Positions 53,407 through 62,509 of a stretch of DNA of 64,000 nucleotides are shown here, in pieces. The translations under genes were made by a program, and so were the position numbers. The stretch covers positions 24,134 to 88,133 of the forward strand of contig NZ_DATERI010000053.1 in the NCBI RefSeq assembly GCF_035271705.1, written 5' to 3'. The stretch comes from Buttiauxella sp035271705 (lineage in GTDB: Bacteria > Pseudomonadota > Gammaproteobacteria > Enterobacterales > Enterobacteriaceae). Numbering within the stretch: position 1 is the first letter of the stretch; the number at the start of each line of letters is the position of its first letter. A model generated the notes under the pieces. The model was not told the origin of the DNA. It did no database searches and saw nothing but the letters and a program-made list of their open reading frames with translations.

Positions 53407-54237
53407 TTAAAGAAAGCGTCCTAGCGTCAGACGGTCATTACCACCGTAATCCTGACAGCTTTGTATCTCGGTATATCCGGCATCCGTAAACAATTCACGA
53501 ACCAGTGCTGCCTGTTGCCAGCCGTGTTCGAGCAGCAACCAACCGCCAGATGCAAGGAAGTTGCGCGATGTTTCAACCAGTATGCGTAAATCGGCCAAAC
53601 CGTGGTTATCCGCCACCAGCGCACTTCGGGGTTCAAAGCGCACATCACCTTGTGAAAGGTGTGGGTCTTGCTCATCAATGTACGGTGGATTGCTGACAAT
53701 CACGGCAAAACGGTGTGTATTGAGCGCACCAAACCAGTTGCTTTGCAAGATTTCAACGTTGGTTATGCCCAAGCGTCTCGCATTATCGCGAGCAAGTTCG
53801 ACCGCATCCTGAATCAGATCAAGTGCGGTGACGTCACAATCTGGACGTTCGCTGGCAATAGCCAGGGCAATCGCCCCGGTACCCGTGCCTAAATCCAGCA
53901 CGGAACATGGGGTGGCAGGCATTCTTGCCAGGGCTTGTTCGACAAGGCATTCGGTATCAGGACGGGGGATAAGCGTCACGGGTGATACACGCAGTGGCAG
54001 CGACCAAAACTCCCGTTCGCCGACCAGATGCGCAATCGGCTCACCCTGCACGCGACGCGCCAGTAAAACCGACAATTGCTGCTGTTGCTCAGTGCTCAGG
54101 TCGGTTTCACCGAAAGCCAGAATGAAGGTTCGGGCTTTCCCGGTAACAAAACCCAGCAGGATTTCCGCGTCGCGACGCGGACTTTCACTTTCCTGAAGCT
54201 GGGCAATTGCCTGCTGTAACCAATGTTTAAAATCCAT
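53407..54237 (-). CDS. prmC: Release-factor glutamine methyltransferase PrmC
   Basis: Methylates the glutamine of the GGQ motif in RF1 and RF2 using S-adenosylmethionine. It has 276 residues (E. coli 277). The N-terminal helical RF-recognition domain spans about 1-80; the SAM motif is VLDLGTGTGAIALAIA; the catalytic NPPY motif is in VIVSNPPYID. Its ATG shares one base with the prfA stop, tying it to its substrate gene. Confidence 0.97.
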   Translation of the reverse strand: MDFKHWLQQAIAQLQESESPRRDAEILLGFVTGKARTFILAFGETDLSTEQQQQLSVLLARRVQGEPIAHLVGEREFWSLPLRVSPVTLIPRPDTECLVEQALARMPATPCSVLDLGTGTGAIALAIASERPDCDVTALDLIQDAVELARDNARRLGITNVEILQSNWFGALNTHRFAVIVSNPPYIDEQDPHLSQGDVRFEPRSALVADNHGLADLRILVETSRNFLASGGWLLLEHGWQQAALVRELFTDAGYTEIQSCQDYGGNDRLTLGRFL

Positions 54238-55319
54238 TAATCCTGCTCAGACAGCGCCGCTAACTGGTCTGCCTGGAACTCCTGCACGATAGGTTCGATA
54301 AGCGCGTCCAGTTTCCCTTCCATCACTTCATCCAGACGATACAACGTCACGTTGATGCGATGGTCTGTCACACGGCCTTGCGGGAAGTTATAAGTACGAT
54401 TCCTATCTGAACGGTCACCACTGCCGAGCAGATTGCGACGCGTTGAAGCTTCTTCCTGCTGGCGTTTTGCCATTTCAGCGGCGCGAATACGCGAGCCCAA
54501 CACCGAAAGCGCTTTGGCTTTGTTTTTATGCTGGGAACGTTCGTCCTGACATTCCACCACAATACCGGTCGGTAAGTGGGTAATACGGATGGCAGAATCC
54601 GTGGTGTTAACGTGCTGACCGCCTGCGCCCGAAGAGCGGAAGGTATCGATGCGCAAATCACCCGGGTTAATATCAGGCAATTCTGCTTCAGGAATTTCCG
54701 GCATTACCGCAACCGTACACGCGGAAGTATGAATACGACCCTGGGATTCAGTGGCAGGAACACGCTGTACGCGATGGCCACCGGATTCAAACTTCAGACG
54801 CCCGTAAACACCTTCACCACTGATTTTGGCGATTACTTCTTTAAAGCCGCCATGTTCACCGTCGTTGGCGCTCAGGATTTCAACTTTCCAGCGACGTGCT
54901 TCTGCGTAACGGCTATACATACGGAACAGGTCACCGGCAAAAATAGCCGCTTCATCACCGCCAGTACCCGCACGGACTTCAACAAAAGCATTACGTTCGT
55001 CGTCAGGATCTTTGGGCAGCAACAAGACTTGCAGTTGTTGTTCTAATTCTTCGCTGTCGCTTTTCGCCTGGCTTAATTCTTCTTGCGCCATTTCGCGCAT
55101 TTCTGGGTCATCGAGCATGCTTTGTGCAGCTTCAATATCTTCCTGCACCTGACGCCATTTCAGGAAGCAACTGGAAACATCACTTAATTGGGCATATTCA
55201 CGTGACAAAGCACGGAAACGATCCTGGTCGGCAATTGTGGCAGCATCCCCAAGCAGAGCCTGAACTTCTTCATGGCGCTCTTGCAGAGCTTCTAGTTTGG
55301 CAACGATAGAAGACTTCAT
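54237..55319 (-). CDS. prfA: Peptide chain release factor 1
   Basis: Terminates translation at UAA and UAG. It has 360 residues, the E. coli length. The codon-reading PxT motif is PAT in VQRVPATESQGRIHTSA; the peptidyl-tRNA hydrolysis loop is SGAGGQHVNTTDSAIRITH, with the GGQ glutamine that PrmC methylates. It lies between hemA and prmC in the conserved operon, 35 bases after hemA. Confidence 0.98.
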   Translation of the reverse strand: MKSSIVAKLEALQERHEEVQALLGDAATIADQDRFRALSREYAQLSDVSSCFLKWRQVQEDIEAAQSMLDDPEMREMAQEELSQAKSDSEELEQQLQVLLLPKDPDDERNAFVEVRAGTGGDEAAIFAGDLFRMYSRYAEARRWKVEILSANDGEHGGFKEVIAKISGEGVYGRLKFESGGHRVQRVPATESQGRIHTSACTVAVMPEIPEAELPDINPGDLRIDTFRSSGAGGQHVNTTDSAIRITHLPTGIVVECQDERSQHKNKAKALSVLGSRIRAAEMAKRQQEEASTRRNLLGSGDRSDRNRTYNFPQGRVTDHRINVTLYRLDEVMEGKLDALIEPIVQEFQADQLAALSEQD

Positions 55320-55354
55320 GGGCGGTGTTTCACCTTGTAATAAGAGTTTATTTG

Positions 55355-56611
55355 CTAATCCAGCCCGAGGCTGTTGCGCAGAATCTGCAGGCGTTCGTCA
55401 TCCCCGTCACGGGCAGCCTGCGTGAGCGATTTGGTTGGAGCGTGGATCAAGCGATTGGTTAATTTCCATGCCAGATCCTGAAGTACGGTTTCGGCATCGG
55501 CACCTTGCTGAAGTGCGGCGATAGCTTTAGCAGCCAAATCATCACGCACTTGCTCAGCCTGGTTACGATACTCACGAATGGTTTCTGTTGCGCTTTGGGC
55601 GCGCAACCAAGCCATAAATTCACAGCTTTCCTGCGCGACAATCGTCTCAGCTACAACAGCAGCTGCTTTGCGCTGCGCCAGGTTGCTTTGAATAATCGAC
55701 TGCAGGTCGTCAACGCTATAAAGATAGGCGTTAGCCAGTTTGCCCACTTCGGGTTCAACATCACGAGGAACGGCAATGTCCACGAGCAGCAAAGGCCGGT
55801 TGCGACGGGCTTTCAACGCGCGTTCTACCATGCCTTTACCGATGATAGGCAGTGGGCTGGCGGTAGAACTGATAATAATGTCGGCGTCTTGCAAGCGTGA
55901 GTCGATGTCGCTAAGGCTTATCACTTCGGCACCGACTTCATCAGCCAGCACCTGGGCGCGTTCACGCGTGCGGTTGGCAATGATCATTTTCTGCACGTTG
56001 TGTTCACGTAAGTGACGTGCGGCCAATTCAATAGTTTCACCCGCACCGACCAGCAATACCGTCACCGTCGATAAGGATTCAAAGATTTGTCGTGCCAGGG
56101 TACAAGCCGCAAACGCAACGGATACGGCACTCGCGCCGATTTCGGTTTCGGTTCGTACGCGCTTAGCCACGGAGAAGGACTTCTGGAACATACGTTCCAG
56201 TTCGCTGGAATGCGAATGCCCTTTTTGGGAGTCGGCAAACGCCTTTTTGACCTGCCCGAGGATTTGTGGCTCGCCAAGCACCAGCGAATCCAGGCCGCTT
56301 GCAACACGCATTAAATGTGTTACTGCGTCGTTGTCGTGATGCCAATACAGGCTTTTACGCACTTCCTCTTCATTAAGGTTGTGGTAATTACACAGCCAGC
56401 TCACGAGTTGTTCGTGCAGGTTTTCCTGTTCTCCAACACTCAGATACAACTCTGTACGGTTGCACGTGGACAACACGACTCCGCCCTGCACCATCGGCTG
56501 CGCAAGCAGGCTGTTCAACGCCTGGTCGAGCGTGTCCGGCGAAAACGTAACACGTTCTCGCAACGAGACTGGAGCTGTTTTGTGGTTGATGCCAAGCGCT
56601 AAAAGGGTCAT
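55355..56611 (-). CDS. hemA: Glutamyl-tRNA reductase HemA
   Basis: First committed step of tetrapyrrole synthesis: NADPH reduction of glutamyl-tRNA to glutamate-1-semialdehyde. The product is 418 residues (E. coli 418) from the ATG at 56611, which gives MTLLALGINHKTAPVSLRERV. Catalytic cysteine in LSTCNRTELYL near residue 50, NADPH Rossmann stretch VLLVGAGETIELAA, and a C-terminal helical dimerisation domain. A start 51 bases upstream lacks family support. Heads the operon that also makes PrfA and PrmC; divergent from lolB. Confidence 0.97.
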   Translation of the reverse strand: MTLLALGINHKTAPVSLRERVTFSPDTLDQALNSLLAQPMVQGGVVLSTCNRTELYLSVGEQENLHEQLVSWLCNYHNLNEEEVRKSLYWHHDNDAVTHLMRVASGLDSLVLGEPQILGQVKKAFADSQKGHSHSSELERMFQKSFSVAKRVRTETEIGASAVSVAFAACTLARQIFESLSTVTVLLVGAGETIELAARHLREHNVQKMIIANRTRERAQVLADEVGAEVISLSDIDSRLQDADIIISSTASPLPIIGKGMVERALKARRNRPLLLVDIAVPRDVEPEVGKLANAYLYSVDDLQSIIQSNLAQRKAAAVVAETIVAQESCEFMAWLRAQSATETIREYRNQAEQVRDDLAAKAIAALQQGADAETVLQDLAWKLTNRLIHAPTKSLTQAARDGDDERLQILRNSLGLD

Positions 56612-56815
56612 TGAGCGGTCTGAGTAATACCGATGTTGGTAAGGATTAACTCGGCGCATCATACAGGATGCGCGCAGTCAATAAAAGGGAGCCACCCCTT
56701 GTTGGGTATCAGCGCAATTAATGATTTAAGACAACTTGAACGTAGACGACCTGGCTTACCACCGCTAGCATAAACAGTTAACAACTAAAATGATTGAGAA
56801 GGATCTGCCGCCGCT

Positions 56816-57439
56816 ATGATTATGCCGAAAGCCCGTCTGCTGCGCCTTGCGCCCCTGGCAAGCCTTGTTTTGGCTGCGTGTTCTGTCCATCAACCCAGCG
56901 GTCCTGGCAAAAGTCCTGACGCTCCGCAGTGGTTACAACACCAGCAACAAGTGCAAAAAATCACCCAATATCAGACGCGTGGTGCATTTGCCTATCTTTC
57001 TGATAGCCAAAAAGTTTATGCACGTTTTAACTGGCAACAAACTACGCCAGACCGCTATCGTTTATTGCTGACTAACCCGTTAGGCAGCACCGAACTCGAG
57101 CTCAATGCGCAGCCTGGCGTGGTCCAACTGACTGACCGCAATGGTAAAAAATACGTTGCCGATAACGCTGAAGAGATGATTTCCCGCCTGACCGGCATGC
57201 CGATTCCGATCAATAGCCTGCGTCAATGGATTCTCGGTCTGCCAGGAGAGGCCACTGACTATAAAATTGATGCCCAGTATCACCTGAGCGAAATCAACTA
57301 CACGCAAGACGGCAAAACATGGAAAGTGGTTTACAGTGATTATGACGACAGTGTGCAACCTGCACTGCCGTCAAACATGGAACTGCGCGAAGGCACACAG
57401 CGTATCAAACTCAAAATGGATAGCTGGACGGTTAAGTAA
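56816..57439 (+). CDS. lolB: Outer-membrane lipoprotein receptor LolB
   Basis: Accepts lipoproteins from LolA and inserts them into the outer membrane; itself a lipoprotein. It has 207 residues, the E. coli length, with lipobox LVLAAC and the acylated cysteine at residue 22. Mature stretches YQTRGAFAYLSDSQKVYARFNWQ and LLLTNPLGSTELELNAQPG are typical. A second in-frame ATG at 56822 is possible. The stop TAA shares a base with the ispE ATG. Confidence 0.96.
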   Translation: MIMPKARLLRLAPLASLVLAACSVHQPSGPGKSPDAPQWLQHQQQVQKITQYQTRGAFAYLSDSQKVYARFNWQQTTPDRYRLLLTNPLGSTELELNAQPGVVQLTDRNGKKYVADNAEEMISRLTGMPIPINSLRQWILGLPGEATDYKIDAQYHLSEINYTQDGKTWKVVYSDYDDSVQPALPSNMELREGTQRIKLKMDSWTVK

Positions 57440-58308
57440 TGAGAAAACGTTGGCCGTCACCGGCAAAATTGAACTTATTTTTGTACATCACGGGTCGTCG
57501 TGAAGATGGCTACCATAATTTACAAACTTTATTTCAGTTCCTTGATTATGGCGACACCCTCATCATTGAGCCCAGAAACGATGGCCAAATTCGTTTAGTT
57601 ACCCCGATTGAAGGGGTGCCTGATGAAGAGAATTTAATTGTCCGCGCCGCGCGATTATTGCAAGACACCGCCTTGTTGATGGGGTCCTTGCCACAGGGTG
57701 CAGGAGCAGAAATAAGCGTTGAAAAACGATTGCCGATGGGGGGTGGTTTAGGCGGGGGCTCTTCAAATGCAGCAACCGTGTTGGTTGCCCTAAACCACGT
57801 GTGGAACACCGGTCTGACTGAAGATCAACTGGCCGCGCTAGGTATCACTCTCGGTGCCGATGTACCGGTTTTTGTCCGTGGGTTTGCCGCTTTCGCTGAA
57901 GGGGTTGGCGAGAAGCTTACCCCGGTCTCGCCGCCCGAAAAGTGGTACCTGGTTGCACATCCTGGTGTCAGTATTCCAACGCCGCTCATTTTTAAAGATC
58001 CAGAGCTTCCACGAAATACCCCGATTAGATCAATTGAGACGTTATTAAACCGTGATTTTGGTAATGATTGTGAGGTTATCGCAAGAAAACGTTTTCGTAA
58101 GGTTGATGAGCTGCTTTCCTGGCTGTTAGAATACGCGCCGTCGCGCCTGACCGGCACCGGCGCTTGTGTGTTTGCTGAATTTGACACCGAGAACGCTGCC
58201 CGCCAGGTGCTTGAGCAAGCCCCGGAATGGTTGCAAGGGTTTGTTGCGCGAGGCGTTAATGTCTCCCCGCTGCATCAGACCATATCCGGGCAAGCTGAGT
58301 ATTGGTGA
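57439..58308 (+). CDS. ispE: 4-diphosphocytidyl-2-C-methylerythritol kinase IspE
   Basis: ATP-dependent kinase of the MEP isoprenoid pathway. It has 289 residues (E. coli 283), GHMP kinase family: the substrate lysine in SPAKLNLFLYI at the N-terminus, ATP loop LPMGGGLGGGSSNAATVLVALN near residue 95, catalytic aspartate in TLGADVPVF, and SRLTGTGACVFAEF near the C-terminus. The last few residues differ and run six beyond E. coli. Translationally coupled to lolB by TAATG and followed after 122 bases by prs. Confidence 0.97.
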   Translation: MRKRWPSPAKLNLFLYITGRREDGYHNLQTLFQFLDYGDTLIIEPRNDGQIRLVTPIEGVPDEENLIVRAARLLQDTALLMGSLPQGAGAEISVEKRLPMGGGLGGGSSNAATVLVALNHVWNTGLTEDQLAALGITLGADVPVFVRGFAAFAEGVGEKLTPVSPPEKWYLVAHPGVSIPTPLIFKDPELPRNTPIRSIETLLNRDFGNDCEVIARKRFRKVDELLSWLLEYAPSRLTGTGACVFAEFDTENAARQVLEQAPEWLQGFVARGVNVSPLHQTISGQAEYW

Positions 58309-58430
58309 CAACGTCACCTTGTTTCAGACGTTGCATCAAGCTCTTTATACACCGCCTGGATGGCGCTACCCCGCCCGCATAAGCTGCGGTAGTACCATCC
58401 GCCACTGGACGCATGCCTGAGGTTTTTCTC

Positions 58431-59378
58431 GTGCCTGATATGAAGCTTTTTGCTGGTAACGCCACCCCGGAACTAGCACAACGTATTGCCAACCGCCTGT
58501 ACACCTCCCTTGGTGACGCCGCCGTCGGTCGTTTTAGCGACGGAGAAGTAAGCGTACAAATCAACGAAAATGTACGCGGTGGTGATATTTTCATCATCCA
58601 GTCCACCTGTGCACCAACTAATGACAACCTAATGGAATTGGTTGTTATGGTAGACGCCCTGCGCCGTGCTTCTGCAGGTCGTATCACCGCTGTTATCCCT
58701 TACTTTGGTTATGCTCGTCAGGATCGCCGTGTGCGTTCTGCCCGTGTGCCAATCACCGCGAAAGTGGTTGCTGACTTCCTCTCTAGTGTTGGGGTTGACC
58801 GTGTTCTTACCGTGGACTTGCACGCAGAACAGATTCAGGGCTTCTTCGATGTACCTGTAGATAACGTCTTCGGTAGCCCAATCCTGCTGGAAGATATGCT
58901 GCAAATCGGCCTGGTAAACCCAATTGTGGTTTCTCCAGATATCGGTGGCGTTGTGCGTGCTCGTGCTATCGCAAAACTGCTCAACGATACCGACATGGCT
59001 ATCATCGACAAACGTCGTCCTCGCGCTAACGTTTCCCAAGTTATGCACATCATCGGTGATGTATCTGGCCGTGACTGCGTACTGGTAGACGATATGATCG
59101 ATACCGGCGGGACTCTGTGTAAGGCAGCTGAAGCGCTGAAAGAACGTGGTGCTAAACGTGTGTTTGCTTATGCAACTCACCCGATTTTCTCCGGCAATGC
59201 GGTTCACAACCTGCGTAACTCCGTCATCGACGAAGTTATCGTATGTGACACCATTCCATTGTCTGACGAAATCAAAGCGCTGCCAAATGTCCGTACCCTG
59301 ACGCTGTCAGGTATGCTGGCTGAAGCAATTCGCCGTATCAGCAATGAAGAATCAATCTCTGCGATGTTCGAGCACTAA
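58431..59378 (+). CDS. prs: Ribose-phosphate pyrophosphokinase Prs, GTG start
   Basis: Makes PRPP from ribose-5-phosphate and ATP for nucleotides, histidine, tryptophan and NAD. It has 315 residues and is near-identical to E. coli in most segments. PRPP-binding loop VLVDDMIDTGGT near residue 220, ATP site RPRANVSQVM, and Mg-binding VDLHAEQIQGFFD. The start is the GTG at 58431 with GAGG eight bases upstream; the product then opens (M)PDMKLFAGN exactly as in E. coli. The ATG at 58413 is not used. Longer leader of 122 bases after ispE. Confidence 0.97.
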   Translation: MPDMKLFAGNATPELAQRIANRLYTSLGDAAVGRFSDGEVSVQINENVRGGDIFIIQSTCAPTNDNLMELVVMVDALRRASAGRITAVIPYFGYARQDRRVRSARVPITAKVVADFLSSVGVDRVLTVDLHAEQIQGFFDVPVDNVFGSPILLEDMLQIGLVNPIVVSPDIGGVVRARAIAKLLNDTDMAIIDKRRPRANVSQVMHIIGDVSGRDCVLVDDMIDTGGTLCKAAEALKERGAKRVFAYATHPIFSGNAVHNLRNSVIDEVIVCDTIPLSDEIKALPNVRTLTLSGMLAEAIRRISNEESISAMFEH

Positions 59379-59389
59379 TCGAACTCGCT

Positions 59390-59420
59390 TAAAAAAACCC
59401 GCTACGGCGGGTTTTTTCTT
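59390..59420 (+). terminator. prs terminator
   Basis: AACCCGC-TACG-GCGGGTT hairpin followed by a TTTTTTCTTTT tract, 15-20 bases after the prs stop. Confidence 0.92.
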
Positions 59421-59501
59421 TTGTAGTATTTATTCATTGAATCAATGCCTCCTTCACCTGCCATTGTATTGACAGATGATGCGCTCACGGATGGAATCAA
59501 A

Positions 59502-61175
59502 GTGAAAAACGTATCTTCTTCTGTATTACCTTTTCGCGCTCTGATAGATGCATGTTGGCGTGAGAAATATACCGTCTCCCGTTTTAGTCGCGACATTATT
59601 GCCGGGATTACCGTTGGGATTATTGCTATTCCGCTGGCGATGGCGTTGGCTATCGGAAGCGGCGTTGCACCACAATATGGCCTGTACACCTCAGCGATTG
59701 CAGGGATCGTAATCGCATTAAGCGGAGGCTCACGCTTTAGCGTTTCCGGGCCGACAGCGGCCTTTGTGGTCATCCTCTATCCGGTGTCACAGCAATTTGG
59801 TCTGGCGGGTTTGCTTATCGCCACGTTAATGTCCGGCGTGTTTCTTATATTATTCGGATTGGCACGATTTGGCCGTCTGATTGAATACATTCCCCTTTCC
59901 GTCACGCTCGGTTTTACCTCCGGAATTGGGATTACCATTGCCACTATGCAGGTAAAAGATTTCTTTGGCCTGACGCTGACACACGTCCCGGAACATTATT
60001 TAAGTAAAGTGGCGGCGCTGGCGATGGCGATACCCACCCTGAATCTTGGTGATATGGCTATCGGCGTAGTCACGCTAGGCGTGTTAATCCTATGGCCACG
60101 TCTGGGGATTCGTATTCCCGGCCATTTGCCTGCACTGTTAGCCGGTTGCGCAGTCATGGCGATTGTCTATGCGATGGGCGCTGATGTGGCAACGATTGGC
60201 TCACGCTTCCACTATGTGCTCGCCGATGGCACGCAGGGCAATGGCATTCCGCAGCTATTACCGCAACTGATGCTGCCGTGGAACATTCCCGATTCAAACT
60301 TCACGCTAAGCTGGGATTCGCTAAGCGCCCTGCTACCCGCGGCATTTTCGATGGCGATGCTTGGCGCAATTGAATCACTGTTGTGCGCCGTGGTGTTGGA
60401 TGGCATGACCAGCACCAAACACAACGCCAACAGTGAACTGATAGGCCAGGGCCTGGGCAATATTATTACGCCTTTCTTTGGTGGGATTACTGCCACCGCC
60501 GCCATTGCCCGTTCAGCGGCCAACGTGCGTGCAGGAGCAACCTCCCCGATTGCTGCCGTGATTCATGCCCTGCTGGTCATTATGGCGTTGTTGGTTCTGG
60601 CGCCGTTGCTCTCATGGTTACCGCTCTCTGCGATGGCAGCCCTGCTACTGATGGTCGCATGGAATATGAGCGAAGCGCATAAAGTGGTCAACCTGCTGCG
60701 CTATGCGCCGAAAGACGACATTATCGTGATGGTTATCTGCATGTCGTTAACGGTGTTGTTCGACATGGTCATCGCTATTAGCGTCGGCATTGTTCTCGCG
60801 TCATTACTTTTTATGCGCCGTATAGCGCGTATGACTCGGCTGGCACCGGTAAACATCCATACGCCAGAAGGTGTGCTGGCATTGCGCGTCACCGGTCCGC
60901 TGTTTTTTGCCGCAGCTGATGGGTTATTCAATGATCTGGCCCAGCGTGTTGAACAAAACCATCTGATTATTTTGCAGTGGGATGCGGTTCCGGTGCTCGA
61001 TGCGGGTGGCCTCGATGCGTTTCAACGCTTCGTGGAAAAACTACCTGAGGGTTGCGAATTGCGGGTCACTAATCTTGAATTTCAACCGTTGAAGACACTT
61101 GCACGCGCTGGCGTAAAGCCCATTGCAGGCCGTCTTGCATTTTATCCAGACATTCACGCAGCATTGGCTGAGTAA
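59502..61175 (+). CDS. dauA: SulP/SLC26 dicarboxylate transporter DauA
   Basis: Inner-membrane C4-dicarboxylate (succinate, aspartate) carrier, formerly ychM. Transport domain of about 14 spans with the SulP signature around [22 protein letters not shown] and [13 protein letters not shown], then a cytoplasmic STAS domain (last 110 residues; [34 protein letters not shown]). I choose the GTG at 59502 (557 residues) since it opens (M)[18 protein letters not shown] like E. coli [20 protein letters not shown], with GGA seven bases upstream. The ATG at 59445 (576 residues) has no ribosome site but cannot be excluded. Confidence 0.93.
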   Translation: [557 protein letters not shown]

Positions 61176-61187
61176 AATTTGTGCCAA

Positions 61188-61220
61188 AAAAAACGGTTCT
61201 GTAATAAGAACCGTTTTTCT
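61188..61220. terminator. Bidirectional terminator of dauA and ychH
   Basis: AACGGTTCT (61192-61200) pairs with AGAACCGTT (61207-61215), with A and T runs on both sides, between the convergent genes. Confidence 0.88.
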
Positions 61221-61234
61221 TTTTATCAATGGAA

Positions 61235-61513
61235 TTAACTGTGGCGATGATGATTATCGCGGCGACAACGTTTATCGAAGTGGCGCACCCACCAATAACG
61301 GTCACACACCTGTTCGTGTCCACCCACACGCGCACCAGCCAACCAAAGAACCGCACCAACAAAGATGCTCAAAACGGCACCGTGGGCGAAATACTGCGGG
61401 AAGTTAAACTGTGGGAGCTGGTTTAAAATGGAGTAACCGACACCACCCACCATTACGACAAGCCCCAACCCCATAAAAATATTACCGAGTAACGAAGCGT
61501 TTTTGCGTTTCAT
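61235..61513 (-). CDS. ychH: YchH, small stress-related inner-membrane protein
   Basis: 92 residues, the E. coli length and nearly the same sequence. Two spans: MGLGLVVMVGGVGYSIL and GAVLSIFVGAVLWLAGARVG; then a basic cysteine-bearing tail CDRYWWVRHFDKRCRRDN. DUF2583. Linked to stress resistance and biofilm in E. coli reports; molecular role unknown. AGGTG lies five bases before the ATG. Confidence 0.95.
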   Translation of the reverse strand: MKRKNASLLGNIFMGLGLVVMVGGVGYSILNQLPQFNFPQYFAHGAVLSIFVGAVLWLAGARVGGHEQVCDRYWWVRHFDKRCRRDNHHRHS

Positions 61514-61788
61514 ATGTCACCTCCGGGTGTAATTGGGTCGACGGGGAAAATCCCCACTCCTTGTGTGTAAAGTATAGACAACACCGCTTCGGATTATGTG
61601 CGTGAGCGATCACAATTACGGATCAAAGAACGACAAATATTGACAAATAACTTGCTGAATAGCATGAAATTCCAATGGTTAGCATTGTGTACTATTCAAT
61701 AGTTTGGGTAGTGAAGCATTGCCTCTTTGTCATCGTGCCAGGAGCACAGTAAACTACGCGGCTCTGGTCTGTTTTCAGGAATGTAAAC

Positions 61789-62373
61789 GTGAGTATTAAA
61801 TTGATAGTTGGCCTGGCAAATCCAGGTGCGGAATATGCGGCAACTCGCCATAACGCCGGTGCCTGGTATGTGGATTTACTTGCTGCGCGCCATAACCAGT
61901 CGCTTAAAGAAGAGAGCAAATTCTTTGGTTACACCGCACGCATAAACCTTGCAGGAGAAGATGTTCGCCTGTTAGTGCCAACCACGTTTATGAACCTCAG
62001 TGGTAAAGCTGTTGGTGCGATGGCCACCTTTTTCCGCATTGCTCCGGATGAAATCCTCGTCGCCCATGATGAGCTAGATTTACCGCCCGGTGTGGCGAAG
62101 TTCAAACTCGGCGGGGGTCATGGCGGCCACAATGGCCTGAAAGATATCATCAGCAAATTAGGTAATAACCCCAACTTTCACCGCTTACGTGTCGGAATTG
62201 GTCATCCAGGCGATAAAAACAAAGTTGTGGGTTTCGTTTTGGGTAAACCACCACTTAGCGAACAAAAGCTGATTGATGACGCGGTAGACGAAGCCGCACG
62301 TTGCACTGAGGTTTGGCTAAAAGAAGGGTTGACCAAAGCGACCAACCGTCTTCATACCTTTAAGGCGCAATAA
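61789..62373 (+). CDS. pth: Peptidyl-tRNA hydrolase, GTG start
   Basis: Recycles tRNA by hydrolysing peptidyl-tRNA released from stalled ribosomes. It has 194 residues, the E. coli length. Catalytic histidine in YAATRHNAGAWYV near residue 20, conserved asparagines in TFMNLSGKAV and GGHGGHNGLKDI, and aspartate in VAHDELDLPPG. Start codon GTG at 61789 with AGGA nine bases upstream. Followed by ychF after 136 bases, the usual pair. Confidence 0.97.
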   Translation: MSIKLIVGLANPGAEYAATRHNAGAWYVDLLAARHNQSLKEESKFFGYTARINLAGEDVRLLVPTTFMNLSGKAVGAMATFFRIAPDEILVAHDELDLPPGVAKFKLGGGHGGHNGLKDIISKLGNNPNFHRLRVGIGHPGDKNKVVGFVLGKPPLSEQKLIDDAVDEAARCTEVWLKEGLTKATNRLHTFKAQ

Positions 62374-62509
62374 CATCTGGGTGGCGGTTAGCAAGGATTT
62401 CTACCCCCGCTATATGGCGTTTGGGTGTATAATGTCGAAAGTTCTGATCATTTTATCAATGAGATAACATTAACTCATTGAATATCAAGTAATTAAGGTG
62501 AATTAAACC